Assembly: GCF_001953975.1 (NCBI RefSeq) | Contig: NZ_MBEJ01000102.1 | Location: forward strand, 1 to 49,750 | Source: Mycobacterium sp. NS-7484 | GTDB taxonomy: Bacteria; Actinomycetota; Actinomycetes; Mycobacteriales; Mycobacteriaceae | Length of the DNA stretch: 49,750 bases | Direction of reading: 5' to 3' | Shown: positions 34,653 to 43,659 of the stretch, piece by piece | Position numbering within the stretch: the stretch's first letter is position 1 | How the letters are laid out: each line of letters begins with the position of its first letter | Notes under the pieces: generated by a model | Databases searched by the model: none | The model's input: only the letters and a program-made list of their open reading frames with translations | What the model was told of the DNA's origin: nothing | Made by a program: the position numbers and the translations under genes

Positions 34653-34667
34653 GTTGCATATTGCAAC
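34653..34667. promoter_or_regulatory. Palindrome GTTGCA-TAT-TGCAAC, candidate HxlR operator
   Basis: This perfect 6-bp dyad with a 3-bp centre stands 16 bp upstream of the MFS start and 55 bp upstream of the HxlR start. No other strong symmetry is seen in this 84-bp divergent region, so it is the best operator candidate. Confidence 0.6.
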
Positions 34668-34721
34668 TCACTGAACGCTACGGCAGAATGGTTTCAATCA
34701 GCAACTCGTATGGGGGGTGTG

Positions 34722-35180
34722 ATGAGGGATTCGACGGTCCGTCGCGACGACATGACCTGGACCGACCCCCGGTGTCCGGTGGCACGCACTCTCGACCTGA
34801 TCGGGGATCGCTGGAGTCTGCTCATCGTCCGTGACGCAATGGACGGCGCGCGGGCGTTCACCGACTTCCAGCAGCGAACCGGCATTGCCCGCAACATCCT
34901 CACCGACCGGCTGCGCCGCCTCGTGGAACGGGGCATTCTCCATCGAGAGACGGCGCCGTCCGGCCGGCGGCAGGTGTACACGCTGACTGCGGCCGGACGT
35001 GATCTCTTCACGGTCGTACTGGCGCTTCGTCAATGGGGTGAGCGGCACGCGTTCGCTGCGGACGAGGCGCATTCGGTCCTGATCGATGAGCGCGGGCAGC
35101 CGGTTCCCGAACTACGACCCATCGGTGTGCGCGGTGCACCGGTCGGACTCGACACCACATCTGTGCTGAAGAATCGGTGA
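34722..35180 (+). CDS. HxlR-family regulator
   Basis: The protein has 152 residues from ATG 34722, with a G-run (34712-34717) as ribosome site. The winged helix of the HxlR family is clear: CPVARTLDLIGDRWSLLIVRDA, then FTDFQQRTGIARNILTDRLRRLVERGIL and YTLTAAGRDLFTVVLALRQW. The Cys in DPRCPVA is at the position that senses quinones or aldehydes in YodB/QorR-type members. It likely represses itself and the divergent MFS gene. In-frame sequence extends upstream of 34722, but it is antisense to the MFS gene and not coding. Confidence 0.87.
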   Translation: MRDSTVRRDDMTWTDPRCPVARTLDLIGDRWSLLIVRDAMDGARAFTDFQQRTGIARNILTDRLRRLVERGILHRETAPSGRRQVYTLTAAGRDLFTVVLALRQWGERHAFAADEAHSVLIDERGQPVPELRPIGVRGAPVGLDTTSVLKNR

Positions 35181-35226
35181 ACGCCCGCAACGGGTCTCGA
35201 CCACCTTCGCGGCAGCTGCGGCTGTA

Positions 35227-36969
35227 TCAGCCGTCGGTAGACCGCCGGATGCCACGCAGAACGGCGAACGAATGCCCGGGCAGGGCCGTGGCGTCGGCCC
35301 CGACCTCCGGAACATCCCAGGCCGCGACCAATTCACCGGTCACCGGAACCGACACCGGATCAGCGCCGAGGTTGCAGGCGATGGACACGGTGCCTCGATG
35401 GAGCACGATCCAGCGCTGGTCCTCGTCGAAGTCGATGGTCAGGTGGTCCAGCCACGGATCGGCGAGATCGGGTTCGTTGCGGCGCAACGCGATCAGCTCG
35501 CGGTAGGTCCGGTGCAGCCGACCGTGCTCGCCTTCGCTGACCTCGTCCCAGTTCAACTTGGAGCGCTGGAATGTCGCCGGATCTTGCGGGTCGGGGATCT
35601 CGTCGGCGTCCCAGCCGTGCTCGGCGAACTCGGCCTTACGGCCTTCGGCGGTGGCGCGGGCCAGTTCCGGCTCCGGGTGCGAACTGAAGAACTGGAACGG
35701 TGAGGAGGATCCCCACTCCTCTCCCATGAAAAGCATTGCCGTATAAGGCGAACCGAGGGCCAACGCGGCTTTGACCGCGAGTTGGCCGAACGTCAGAACC
35801 TGTGACGGTCGGTCTCCGACCGCACGATTTCCCACCTGGTCGTGGGTCAGGGTATAGGCGAGCAACCGGGTTGCCGGGATGGTGGCCGTGTCCAACGGGC
35901 GGCCATGTCTGCGATGGCGGAACGAGGAATACGTGCCGGCGTGGAAGTATCCGTGCTTCAAGGTCTGCGCCAATGTGGCCAGCGACCCGAAATCGGCGTA
36001 GTAGCCCTGCCGTTCACCCGACACCGCGGTGTGGATGGCGTGGTGGATGTCGTCGTCCCACTGCGCGGTCAGTCCGTATCCACCGCGGTCGCGGTCGGTG
36101 ATCAGGCGGGGGTCGTTGAGGTCGCTCTCGGCGATCAGCGACAGTGGCCTGCCGAGTTCTTCGGCCAGCGCGTCGGTGTCGGCGGCAAGTTCCTCGAGCA
36201 GGTGGATCGCGGTGTTGTCCATCAGCGCGTGCACCGCATCGAGGCGCAAACCGTCGACATGGAATTCGCGCATCCAGCGCAACGCACACTCGATGATGTA
36301 GCTGCGCACCTCGTCGGCATCGGCGTCGGACAAATTGATCGAGCTGCCCCACGGATTGCTACCGGCCGACAGATACGGCCCGAATCGCGGGAGGTAGTTC
36401 CCAGACGGTCCGAGGTGGTTGAACACCGCGTCGATGAGCACCCCGAGGCCACGGGCATGGCAGGCATCCACGAAGCGGACCAGGCCGTCGGGACCGCCGT
36501 AGGGTTCGTGGACGGCATACCAGAGCACGCCGTCGTAACCCCAGCCGTGGGTGCCGCTGAAGGCGTTGACCGGCATCACCTCCACGAAGCCGACCCCGAG
36601 ATCCACCAGGTGATCCAGTTTTTCGATCGCGGCGTCGAATGTGCCTGCGGGCGTGAAGGTTCCGATGTGCAGTTCGTAGATCACATCACCCGAGATCGAT
36701 TTTCCGGCCCAGTCCTGGTCCGTCCAGGCGTCTGCCGCGGGCTGCCAGTGCTGCGAGCGTTCGTGCACACCGTCGGGCTGGCGTGGGGAGCGGGGGTCGG
36801 GCAGGACCTTCGGGTCGTCGTCGAGCACGAACCCGTAGCGGGCGTCGGCGCGGCTGGGGACCTCGGCGCGCCACCAGCCATCGTCCGAGCGGGTCATCTC
36901 GTGCAGCGTCCCGTCGACGTCGACGCGCACCCGTTCCGGTTTGGGTGCCCACACCGTGAACTCAGTCAT
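35227..36969 (-). CDS. treZ: Maltooligosyltrehalose trehalohydrolase
   Basis: The protein has 580 residues from ATG 36969, starting MTEFTVWAPKPERVRV. The order is an N-terminal CBM48-like domain, a GH13 barrel and a C-terminal beta domain. The four GH13 regions are DAVFNHLGPSGNY, GLRLDAVHALMD (Asp nucleophile), LIAESDLNDPR (Glu acid/base) and LTHDQVGNRA. It releases free trehalose from maltooligosyl-trehalose made by TreY. The start overlaps the treY stop by 8 bases, so treX-treY-treZ are translationally linked. Ortholog of Rv1562c. Confidence 0.97.
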   Translation of the reverse strand: MTEFTVWAPKPERVRVDVDGTLHEMTRSDDGWWRAEVPSRADARYGFVLDDDPKVLPDPRSPRQPDGVHERSQHWQPAADAWTDQDWAGKSISGDVIYELHIGTFTPAGTFDAAIEKLDHLVDLGVGFVEVMPVNAFSGTHGWGYDGVLWYAVHEPYGGPDGLVRFVDACHARGLGVLIDAVFNHLGPSGNYLPRFGPYLSAGSNPWGSSINLSDADADEVRSYIIECALRWMREFHVDGLRLDAVHALMDNTAIHLLEELAADTDALAEELGRPLSLIAESDLNDPRLITDRDRGGYGLTAQWDDDIHHAIHTAVSGERQGYYADFGSLATLAQTLKHGYFHAGTYSSFRHRRHGRPLDTATIPATRLLAYTLTHDQVGNRAVGDRPSQVLTFGQLAVKAALALGSPYTAMLFMGEEWGSSSPFQFFSSHPEPELARATAEGRKAEFAEHGWDADEIPDPQDPATFQRSKLNWDEVSEGEHGRLHRTYRELIALRRNEPDLADPWLDHLTIDFDEDQRWIVLHRGTVSIACNLGADPVSVPVTGELVAAWDVPEVGADATALPGHSFAVLRGIRRSTDG

Positions 36970-39229
36970 CGGCTCTCTCCAGCAGCGCGACGGGCGAGTC
37001 GGAGAGCAGCTCGGCGACCTCAACCCGGCCCGACCAGGTTCGGCCGCTGAGGCGATCTGTCCACAGGCCGTCCGGCAACGGCAATACCGTGTCGCCCCAG
37101 CCGGTTTCGGCGAGGCTCACGGTCCACCGGCTCACCGCCACCACGACATCCTCACCGCGGCCGAAGGCCACCAGATGCCGGGCCGCGCTGCCGGTGGCCG
37201 CCAGGGGAAGGTAGGCACCGGCCAGGAAGGTCTGCGGACGCGCGCGGCGCAACTTCAGTGCCGAGGTGGTCACCCGCTGTTTCGGATCGTCCCCACGTTC
37301 CAGGGAAGCCCGCAACGACGGGTAGTCGACCGGGCGGCGGTTGTCGGGGTCCACAAGGCTGTCCTCGGTGGTCTCCGTGCCCTGGTAGACGTCCGGGACG
37401 CCGGGGGCGGTGAGCTGGACGAGTTTCTGGCCGAGGCTGTCGTTTCGGGCGTGCACCTCAAGTCCGCTCACCAGCGCCGTCATCTCGGCGGCCACCTGTC
37501 CGTCGAGTATCCGGTCCAGCCAGGCGTGCACCTCGTCCTCGAAGTCTGCGCGGGGGTCGTGCCAGGACGTGTGGATGGCCGCCTCGCGGATCGCTTTCTC
37601 GGTGTAGGCGTGCAGCCGGTCGCGAAGCTGTTCGGTGACAATGCCATCCACGGGCCACACCCCGAAAATGTTCTGCCACAGGAACAGTGCGGTGGCACGG
37701 TCGGGGGGAGCGGTCAGCGTGGTCCATCGCTGAACCGAATCCGTCCAGGTTTCCGGCACCTGGGACAGCAGCCCGATGCGAGCGCGGACATCCTCGCCAC
37801 GTTTCGTGTCGTGTGTCGACAGCGTGGTCATGGTCGACGGCCAAGCGTGTGCCCGCGTGGCGTTCCGTTGATGGAACTCGGCGGGGGTGACGCCGAACAG
37901 ATCCGGGGCACCGCCGACCTCGTTGAGCGATACGAGCCTGGCGTCGCGGTAGAACAGGCAGTCCTCGACCGCTTTGGCGGTCGCGGCTCCGCACAGTTGG
38001 TTGAAGCGTGACACCACCTCGGCGCTGGTGGACATGGCCACGGAAAGGGCTGTCAGTGCATCGGCGAGTTCGGGCGCGGCAGAAGCGGTTTCGGCCAATG
38101 CCACGGGGAGGATCGGGGCCAGCGCCGGGTAGTCACTTCGGTAGACACCGATCCGGCCGGCCAGGGCCGCCACGGCGGTCGGAAGTTGCGGTTCGTGCTG
38201 TGCGGTCACGGCCGAGATGACCCGGCACAGTCGGTTGAGTTCGCTGGAGAGAGTGTCGGTGACGGTCGCTGATTTGAGTGTGCATTCGTCGTGTGGATCA
38301 CGAGCACCGCACAGTGCGGTGAGCACATCCTTCCCGGCCGGATCGACGAAGATCCCGCCGATTTCGCGCAGCGCGTCGTATCCGGTGGTGCCGCCGACCG
38401 GCAGCGACGTATCAAGGCGCTCGTCGGTGGCCAGGATCTTTTCCACCACGATCCAGGCCTCCGGACCGGTCAACTCGCGCAGCCACCGCAGATACCCCGC
38501 CGGATCGGACAACCCGTCCGGGTGATCGATGCGTAGACCGTCCACCAGTCCCTCGTCGAACCAGCGTTTGACCTCGACATGGCTGGCATCGAACACCGCC
38601 CGGTCCTCCTGGCGCAACGCAGCCAGCGACGTGATCGAGAAGAACCGGCGGTAGCCACAGACCCCGTTGCGCCACCCCGTCAGCCGGTAATGCTGACGGT
38701 CGTGCACCTGCGTTCCGGGACCTTCGCCGGTCCCCGGCGCGATGGGGAAGACCAGATCCCCCAGGCGCAGGACGTCGCCGTCGACGGTGAGATCGGCGAC
38801 ATCGTCGTCGGAACCCAGGACCGGCAACACAATCCGGCCGTCGGCAAGATCCCAGTCGATGTCGAAGTAATCGGCATACCGCGAGACACGACCGTTTTGC
38901 AGCAGGTCCCACCACCACGGGTTCTGCTCGGCGTGGGCGACGCCGACGTGATTGGGCACGATGTCGACGACGAGGCCGATGTCCCTGGCCCGGGCGGCTT
39001 CGGAGAGTCGGCGCAGGCCGTCCGGGCCACCGAGATCGGCCGACACCGTCGTCGGGTCGGTGACGTCATAGCCGTGTGTGGACCCGGGTGCCGCGGTCAG
39101 GATGGGGGACAGGTACAGGTGTGAGACGCCGAGCTGGTCGAGATAGTCCAGCAGGTTCACCGCATCGTCGAACGTGCAGCAATCCGCGCGCATCTGGAGC
39201 CGATACGTCGAGACGATCGGGCGCGGCAT
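36962..39229 (-). CDS. treY: Maltooligosyltrehalose synthase
   Basis: The protein has 755 residues from ATG 39229 (MPRPIVSTYRLQM), one base after the treX stop. GH13 motifs are DIVPNHVGVAH, GLRIDHPDGLSDP, a Glu in WIVVEKIL, and STHDTKRGED. It turns the reducing-end alpha-1,4 bond of a maltooligosaccharide into an alpha,alpha-1,1 bond, forming maltooligosyl-trehalose. Length and motifs are normal for the family. Longer frames upstream overlap treX and are not needed. Ortholog of Rv1563c. Confidence 0.97.
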   Translation of the reverse strand: MPRPIVSTYRLQMRADCCTFDDAVNLLDYLDQLGVSHLYLSPILTAAPGSTHGYDVTDPTTVSADLGGPDGLRRLSEAARARDIGLVVDIVPNHVGVAHAEQNPWWWDLLQNGRVSRYADYFDIDWDLADGRIVLPVLGSDDDVADLTVDGDVLRLGDLVFPIAPGTGEGPGTQVHDRQHYRLTGWRNGVCGYRRFFSITSLAALRQEDRAVFDASHVEVKRWFDEGLVDGLRIDHPDGLSDPAGYLRWLRELTGPEAWIVVEKILATDERLDTSLPVGGTTGYDALREIGGIFVDPAGKDVLTALCGARDPHDECTLKSATVTDTLSSELNRLCRVISAVTAQHEPQLPTAVAALAGRIGVYRSDYPALAPILPVALAETASAAPELADALTALSVAMSTSAEVVSRFNQLCGAATAKAVEDCLFYRDARLVSLNEVGGAPDLFGVTPAEFHQRNATRAHAWPSTMTTLSTHDTKRGEDVRARIGLLSQVPETWTDSVQRWTTLTAPPDRATALFLWQNIFGVWPVDGIVTEQLRDRLHAYTEKAIREAAIHTSWHDPRADFEDEVHAWLDRILDGQVAAEMTALVSGLEVHARNDSLGQKLVQLTAPGVPDVYQGTETTEDSLVDPDNRRPVDYPSLRASLERGDDPKQRVTTSALKLRRARPQTFLAGAYLPLAATGSAARHLVAFGRGEDVVVAVSRWTVSLAETGWGDTVLPLPDGLWTDRLSGRTWSGRVEVAELLSDSPVALLERADD

Positions 39230-39230
39230 G

Positions 39231-41399
39231 TCAGGCCGTCTTACGCAAGACGAGAAGTGAACGGGCTTGCAACGAGATGGTGTCGCCGGCCGCGACCACC
39301 AGGTCCGAATCTCCGGTCGGGTTCGCGGTGTCGATGTCGGCTGTCCACTCGGTCGCGTATTCACCGTCGGGGGTGACGAAATCCTGCTCGTGGTCATTGG
39401 CGTTGAAGCACAACAGGAACGTGTCGTCGACCACGCGTTCACCGCGGGCGTTCGGAGCCGGGATCGAGTCGCCGTTGAGAAACACCGCCACGCAGGTGCC
39501 CAAGCCGGCGCCCCAGTCCTGTGGGGTCATCTCGGTGCCGGCCGGGGTGAGCCAGGCGATGTCGCGGACCTGATCGCCGCTGCGGATCGGCTTGCCCTCG
39601 AAGAACCGGCGGCGCCGAAAAGCCGGATGGCGTTTGCGAAATGCCAGGACCTTGCGGGTGAACTCCAGGTGATCGGCGTTGGTCTCCAGCAACGACCAGT
39701 CCATCCAGGACAGTTCGGAATCCTGGCAGTAGACGTTGTTGTTACCCAACTGGGTTCGGCCGATCTCATCGCCATGGGCGATCATCGGAGTTCCTTGCGA
39801 GAGCATCAATGTCCCGATGATATTGCGCATCTGCTTGGCGCGCAGTGCCAGGATGTCCGGATCGTCCGTCGGTCCCTCGACACCGCAGTTCCACGACCGG
39901 TTGTGGCTCTCGCCGTCGCGGTTGTCTTCACCGTTGGCCTCGTTGTGCTTCTCGTTGTAGGACACGAGATCGTTGAGCGTGAACCCGTCATGGCAGGTGA
40001 CGAAGTTGATGCTGGCGCTGGGCCGGCGGCCGGTCGCCTCGTAGAGGTCCGACGACCCGGTCAGCCGGGACGCGAACTCGCCGAGGGTTGCGGGCTCGCC
40101 CCGCCAATAGTCACGCACAGTGTCGCGATATTTCCCGTTCCACTCGGTCCACAAACCCGGGAAGTTGCCGACCTGATAGCCGCCCTCGCCGATATCCCAC
40201 GGTTCGGCGATCAACTTGACCTGGCTGATCACCGGATCCTGCTGGACCAGATCGAAGAACGCCGAAAGCCGGTCCACGTCGTAGAACTCGCGGGCCAGGG
40301 TAGAGGCCAGGTCGAACCGGAAACCGTCGACATGCATCTCCAGCACCCAATAGCGCAAGGAGTCCATGATCAACTGCAGCGTGTGCGGATGCCGGGCGTT
40401 GAGGCTGTTGCCCGTGCCGGTGAAGTCCTTGTAGTACTCGGGCTGGCCGTCCAGCAACCGATAGTAGGCGGCGTTGTCGATGCCGCGGAAGTTGATGGTC
40501 GGACCGAGATGGTTGCCTTCGGCGGTGTGGTTGTAGACCACGTCGAGGATCACCTCGATACCCGCGTCATGGAACGCCTTGACCATGGATTTGAACTCGG
40601 CCACCGCCCCGCCGGCGTGCCGGGTGGCTGCGTACTGGAAATGCGGGGCGAAGAAGCCGACGGTGTTGTAGCCCCAGTAGTTCCTCAGCCCGAGGTCCAG
40701 CAGCCGGTGATCGTGCATGAACTGGTGTACCGGCATCAGCTCGATCGCGGTGATATTCAGCGATTGAAGATGCTCGATGATCACCGGATGACTCAGACCG
40801 GCATACGTGCCACGCAGCTCCTCGGGGATCCCCGGGTGCGTCTGGGTCATCCCTTTGACGTGCGCCTCGTAGATCACCGTGTCGTGATACGGGGTCTTGG
40901 GTGCCCGGTCGGAGCCCCATTGGAAGAACGGGTTGATCACCACGCTGGTCATGGTGTGGCCCAGCGAGTCGATCCGCGGCGGCGTTCCGGTGCCCGCCGG
41001 TTCGGCCGACATCTCATAGGAGAACAGGGCCTGGCTGAAATCGAAGTCGCCGTGAAACGACTTTCCGTACGGGTCCAGCAGGAGCTTGCTGGGGTCACAC
41101 CGGTGACCGGCGCCCGGGTCCCAGGGGCCGTACACCCGGTAGCCGTAGCGCTGCCCCGGGGTCACCGTGGGTAGGTAGGCATGCCACACGTAGCCGTCGA
41201 CCTCTTCGAGGTTGATCCGGTTCTCGGAACCGTCCTTGGCGATCAGGCACAGCTCGACGCGCTCGGCGACCTCGGAGAACAGCGAGAAGTTGGTGCCCGC
41301 ACCGTCATAGGTTGCCCCCAGCGGGTAGGCCTCACCGGGCCAGACCATCGATATCGGCGTGGGTACTGGTCCGGACGGAACCGAAGAGGACGGCAGCAT
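39231..41399 (-). CDS. treX: Glycogen-debranching enzyme TreX
   Basis: The 722-residue protein has an N-terminal CBM48-like domain (YPLGATYDGAGTNFSLFSEV) and a GH13 barrel with DVVYNHTAEGNH, GFRFDLASTL, LIAEPWDIGEGG and NFVTCHDGFTL. It cuts alpha-1,6 branches of glycogen-like glucan and gives linear maltooligosaccharides to TreY. The start ATG at 41399 is 3 bases after the stop of the acyltransferase gene, so that gene leads the operon. Ortholog of Rv1564c. Confidence 0.97.
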   Translation of the reverse strand: MLPSSSVPSGPVPTPISMVWPGEAYPLGATYDGAGTNFSLFSEVAERVELCLIAKDGSENRINLEEVDGYVWHAYLPTVTPGQRYGYRVYGPWDPGAGHRCDPSKLLLDPYGKSFHGDFDFSQALFSYEMSAEPAGTGTPPRIDSLGHTMTSVVINPFFQWGSDRAPKTPYHDTVIYEAHVKGMTQTHPGIPEELRGTYAGLSHPVIIEHLQSLNITAIELMPVHQFMHDHRLLDLGLRNYWGYNTVGFFAPHFQYAATRHAGGAVAEFKSMVKAFHDAGIEVILDVVYNHTAEGNHLGPTINFRGIDNAAYYRLLDGQPEYYKDFTGTGNSLNARHPHTLQLIMDSLRYWVLEMHVDGFRFDLASTLAREFYDVDRLSAFFDLVQQDPVISQVKLIAEPWDIGEGGYQVGNFPGLWTEWNGKYRDTVRDYWRGEPATLGEFASRLTGSSDLYEATGRRPSASINFVTCHDGFTLNDLVSYNEKHNEANGEDNRDGESHNRSWNCGVEGPTDDPDILALRAKQMRNIIGTLMLSQGTPMIAHGDEIGRTQLGNNNVYCQDSELSWMDWSLLETNADHLEFTRKVLAFRKRHPAFRRRRFFEGKPIRSGDQVRDIAWLTPAGTEMTPQDWGAGLGTCVAVFLNGDSIPAPNARGERVVDDTFLLCFNANDHEQDFVTPDGEYATEWTADIDTANPTGDSDLVVAAGDTISLQARSLLVLRKTA

Positions 41400-41402
41400 G
41401 GC

Positions 41403-43568
41403 TCACCACCAACCGGTGGCCGCCGCCATCTGACGGCCCAGCTCACCCGTCATCGTGCGCATGTAGGTCGTCGACAGGTGATGGGAATCGTGGTACAGCA
41501 AGACATTTCCCTCAACCACCCGGCAATAGTCCTTGCGGCACACCGCATCGCTCATGTCGAGCGGCTTGAGCCCCGGGAACCTCCCGATGAAGTCGAGCGT
41601 CGGGTTGTGGTCGGACAGCACCTTCGACCGCTCGATGCCGCACGAGACGGAATCACCACCGTTGGCCAGGCAGTCGTAGGGGAAGTAGGGCTTGCCGTTT
41701 CGGGTGAGCCAGGGCGTGTCGCGCATGGCCAGCACCGGGATGTTGTTCTGCGCGAACGCTTCCCAGATCCCGATATAGGTCCCGGGCATCACATCGCCGG
41801 GCTTGATGTTCCAGGGGCGGGTGGAGGTGGTGAACACATAGTCCGGGCGATCGGCGATGAGCTTCGCCATCACCTTTTCATTCCACTGGTGGCACTTCGG
41901 ATACGGGCGATTGTCACCCATCACCAGCGGTGTCTCCTCGGTGGTCAGCGGACAACCCATTTTGAGGTAGGTGACCACCTTGAAATCGTGCAGCCGGCCC
42001 AGCAGATCCAGCGCGGTGATCCAGTGCTCGGCGTGCGAACCACCTGCCACGGCGATGGTGCGTGTCGCGTCCTTGTCACCGTAGGTGCAGTTGATCACGT
42101 CGGTGTTGCCGAAGTCGCTGATACAACCGTCCGTCGTGGAGACCGGAAGGTCGTCCTTGGCCTCGAGCACCGTCGGGCGCATCGGCAGCTTTGGTACCCG
42201 CGCGTGCTCGGTCAAGGCGCGCGCTCCCGGGTAATCACGGGCCGAGAGCCCGGACAGTTCTTTGCCGTTGGCGCGCTGAACGGTGACGTGCTCGCGCCAG
42301 GTGAACGAGGTGGCGGTCAGGGCCACACCCAGGAGACCGACGATGGAACCCAGAACAATGGTGGGTCGGCGCAGCCGGACCCGGATCGGGACCTGAACGG
42401 CCGGGGCCGTGGTGGTGGCCTTCGCCTTCTGCGGCCGCAGCGGATCCTCGATGTAGCGCGTGGTGAGCCAGGCCAGCACTCCGGAGATCAACAGCACGAC
42501 CGTGCCCTCGAGGAAGTTGGCGTGGGCGTGGCCCGAGTAAGACAGCCAGAAGATCAGCAGCGGCCAGTGCCACAGGTACAGCGAGTAGGCCATCGAACCC
42601 AGTGACACGAACGGCTTGGTGGCCAACATCCGGTTGGGAGCCGGCAGTCGCTCGGTCTCCGGGTCGCGGTTGGCGGCGGAGAGGATGAAGATGATCGTGG
42701 CCCCGACCGGGACGAGCGTCCACGGGCCCGGGAATTCCTTGACGCCGTCGATCAACCAACCGCACGACAGGATCGCGGCCAGCGACACGGTGGCCAGGAC
42801 GGTCCGCAGCCACATCGGCCATCGCACGGCAGGCACCAGCGCACCGGCGAGGGCGCCCACGAGCAGCTCCCATCCTCGCGCGAAGCTGTTGTAGTACGCC
42901 GTGGCCTGGTCGGTGTTGTGAGCGATGATCGCGTACACGAACGAGGCGATGGTCAGGGCGCCGAGTAACACAATGAACGCCGCCCGCAGGTGGCGTCCGA
43001 ACAGCCGGCGTCCCAGGAAAGCGAACCCGAAAACCACCGCCAGGAACGCCACATAGAACTGCCCTTGGACCGACATGGACCAGATGTGCTGCAGCGGGCT
43101 GACCGCCTCACCGGCGCGAAGGTAGTCGGCGGCGGTGTTGGCCAGTTCCCAGTTCTGGTAGTAGCCCAGGCTTGACAGGCTTTGGTCAGCAAACGTTTCC
43201 CAGCGGGTCTCGGGCTGCACAAGGATGGTCAGCACCGCGGCCGCGGCAAGCACCACGACCAAGGCGGGCAGCAGGCGCCGCACCAGCCGGACCAATTCCG
43301 GCAGTGGCCTCAGCGGCACGTCCGGATTGAGTGCGATGCGCAGGATCTTGCCGCCGAAGAAAAAGCCGGACAACGCAAGGAAAACGTCGACACCACCGGA
43401 AACTCGACCGAACCAGATGTGGAAAACCGCCACCAGGGCAATCGCGATACCACGCAGTCCGTCGAGATCGTGGCGGTAGAAACCCGATGTGCGAGACCCC
43501 ATCACGGCGCGCGAATCGGAACCGGATTCGGTGCCGGGCTCCGTCCGGGGGGCGTCAAGGGTTCTCAT
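41403..43568 (-). CDS. Acyltransferase-3 membrane protein with SGNH-like C-terminal domain (Rv1565c-like)
   Basis: The protein has 721 residues from ATG 43568. The N-terminal half (residues about 30-400) is an acyltransferase-3 membrane domain with FYRHDLDGLRGIAIALVAVF, the GGVDVFLALSGFFFGG signature, and WSMSVQGQFYVAF. The C-terminal half is predicted outside the membrane and looks SGNH-like: TIAVAGGSHAEHW near the start and a likely catalytic DSHHLSTTY (from YHDSHHLSTTYM) near the end. Such fusions transfer acetyl or other acyl groups to extracytoplasmic glycans, as OafA does. The gene leads the treXYZ operon, as in M. tuberculosis, so its acceptor might be a glycan, but no target is shown. 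It is divergent from bioA. Confidence 0.88.
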   Translation of the reverse strand: MRTLDAPRTEPGTESGSDSRAVMGSRTSGFYRHDLDGLRGIAIALVAVFHIWFGRVSGGVDVFLALSGFFFGGKILRIALNPDVPLRPLPELVRLVRRLLPALVVVLAAAAVLTILVQPETRWETFADQSLSSLGYYQNWELANTAADYLRAGEAVSPLQHIWSMSVQGQFYVAFLAVVFGFAFLGRRLFGRHLRAAFIVLLGALTIASFVYAIIAHNTDQATAYYNSFARGWELLVGALAGALVPAVRWPMWLRTVLATVSLAAILSCGWLIDGVKEFPGPWTLVPVGATIIFILSAANRDPETERLPAPNRMLATKPFVSLGSMAYSLYLWHWPLLIFWLSYSGHAHANFLEGTVVLLISGVLAWLTTRYIEDPLRPQKAKATTTAPAVQVPIRVRLRRPTIVLGSIVGLLGVALTATSFTWREHVTVQRANGKELSGLSARDYPGARALTEHARVPKLPMRPTVLEAKDDLPVSTTDGCISDFGNTDVINCTYGDKDATRTIAVAGGSHAEHWITALDLLGRLHDFKVVTYLKMGCPLTTEETPLVMGDNRPYPKCHQWNEKVMAKLIADRPDYVFTTSTRPWNIKPGDVMPGTYIGIWEAFAQNNIPVLAMRDTPWLTRNGKPYFPYDCLANGGDSVSCGIERSKVLSDHNPTLDFIGRFPGLKPLDMSDAVCRKDYCRVVEGNVLLYHDSHHLSTTYMRTMTGELGRQMAAATGWW

Positions 43569-43659
43569 GATCGAGGCCAATTTACCTAACATCGGCCCGC
43601 TGCTCATATTTCGGATGCGTGCGTCCCAGTGTGTGAGCAAAGCGCTAGGCTGCCCGACT

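Noticed and set aside
34407..34721. Upstream extension of the HxlR protein
   Set aside because: This is antisense to the MFS gene and a clear ribosome site precedes ATG 34722.
35181..35226. Terminator hairpin between HxlR and treZ (GCAGCTGC)
   Set aside because: The palindrome is only 8 bp with no loop and no U-tract, too weak to support.
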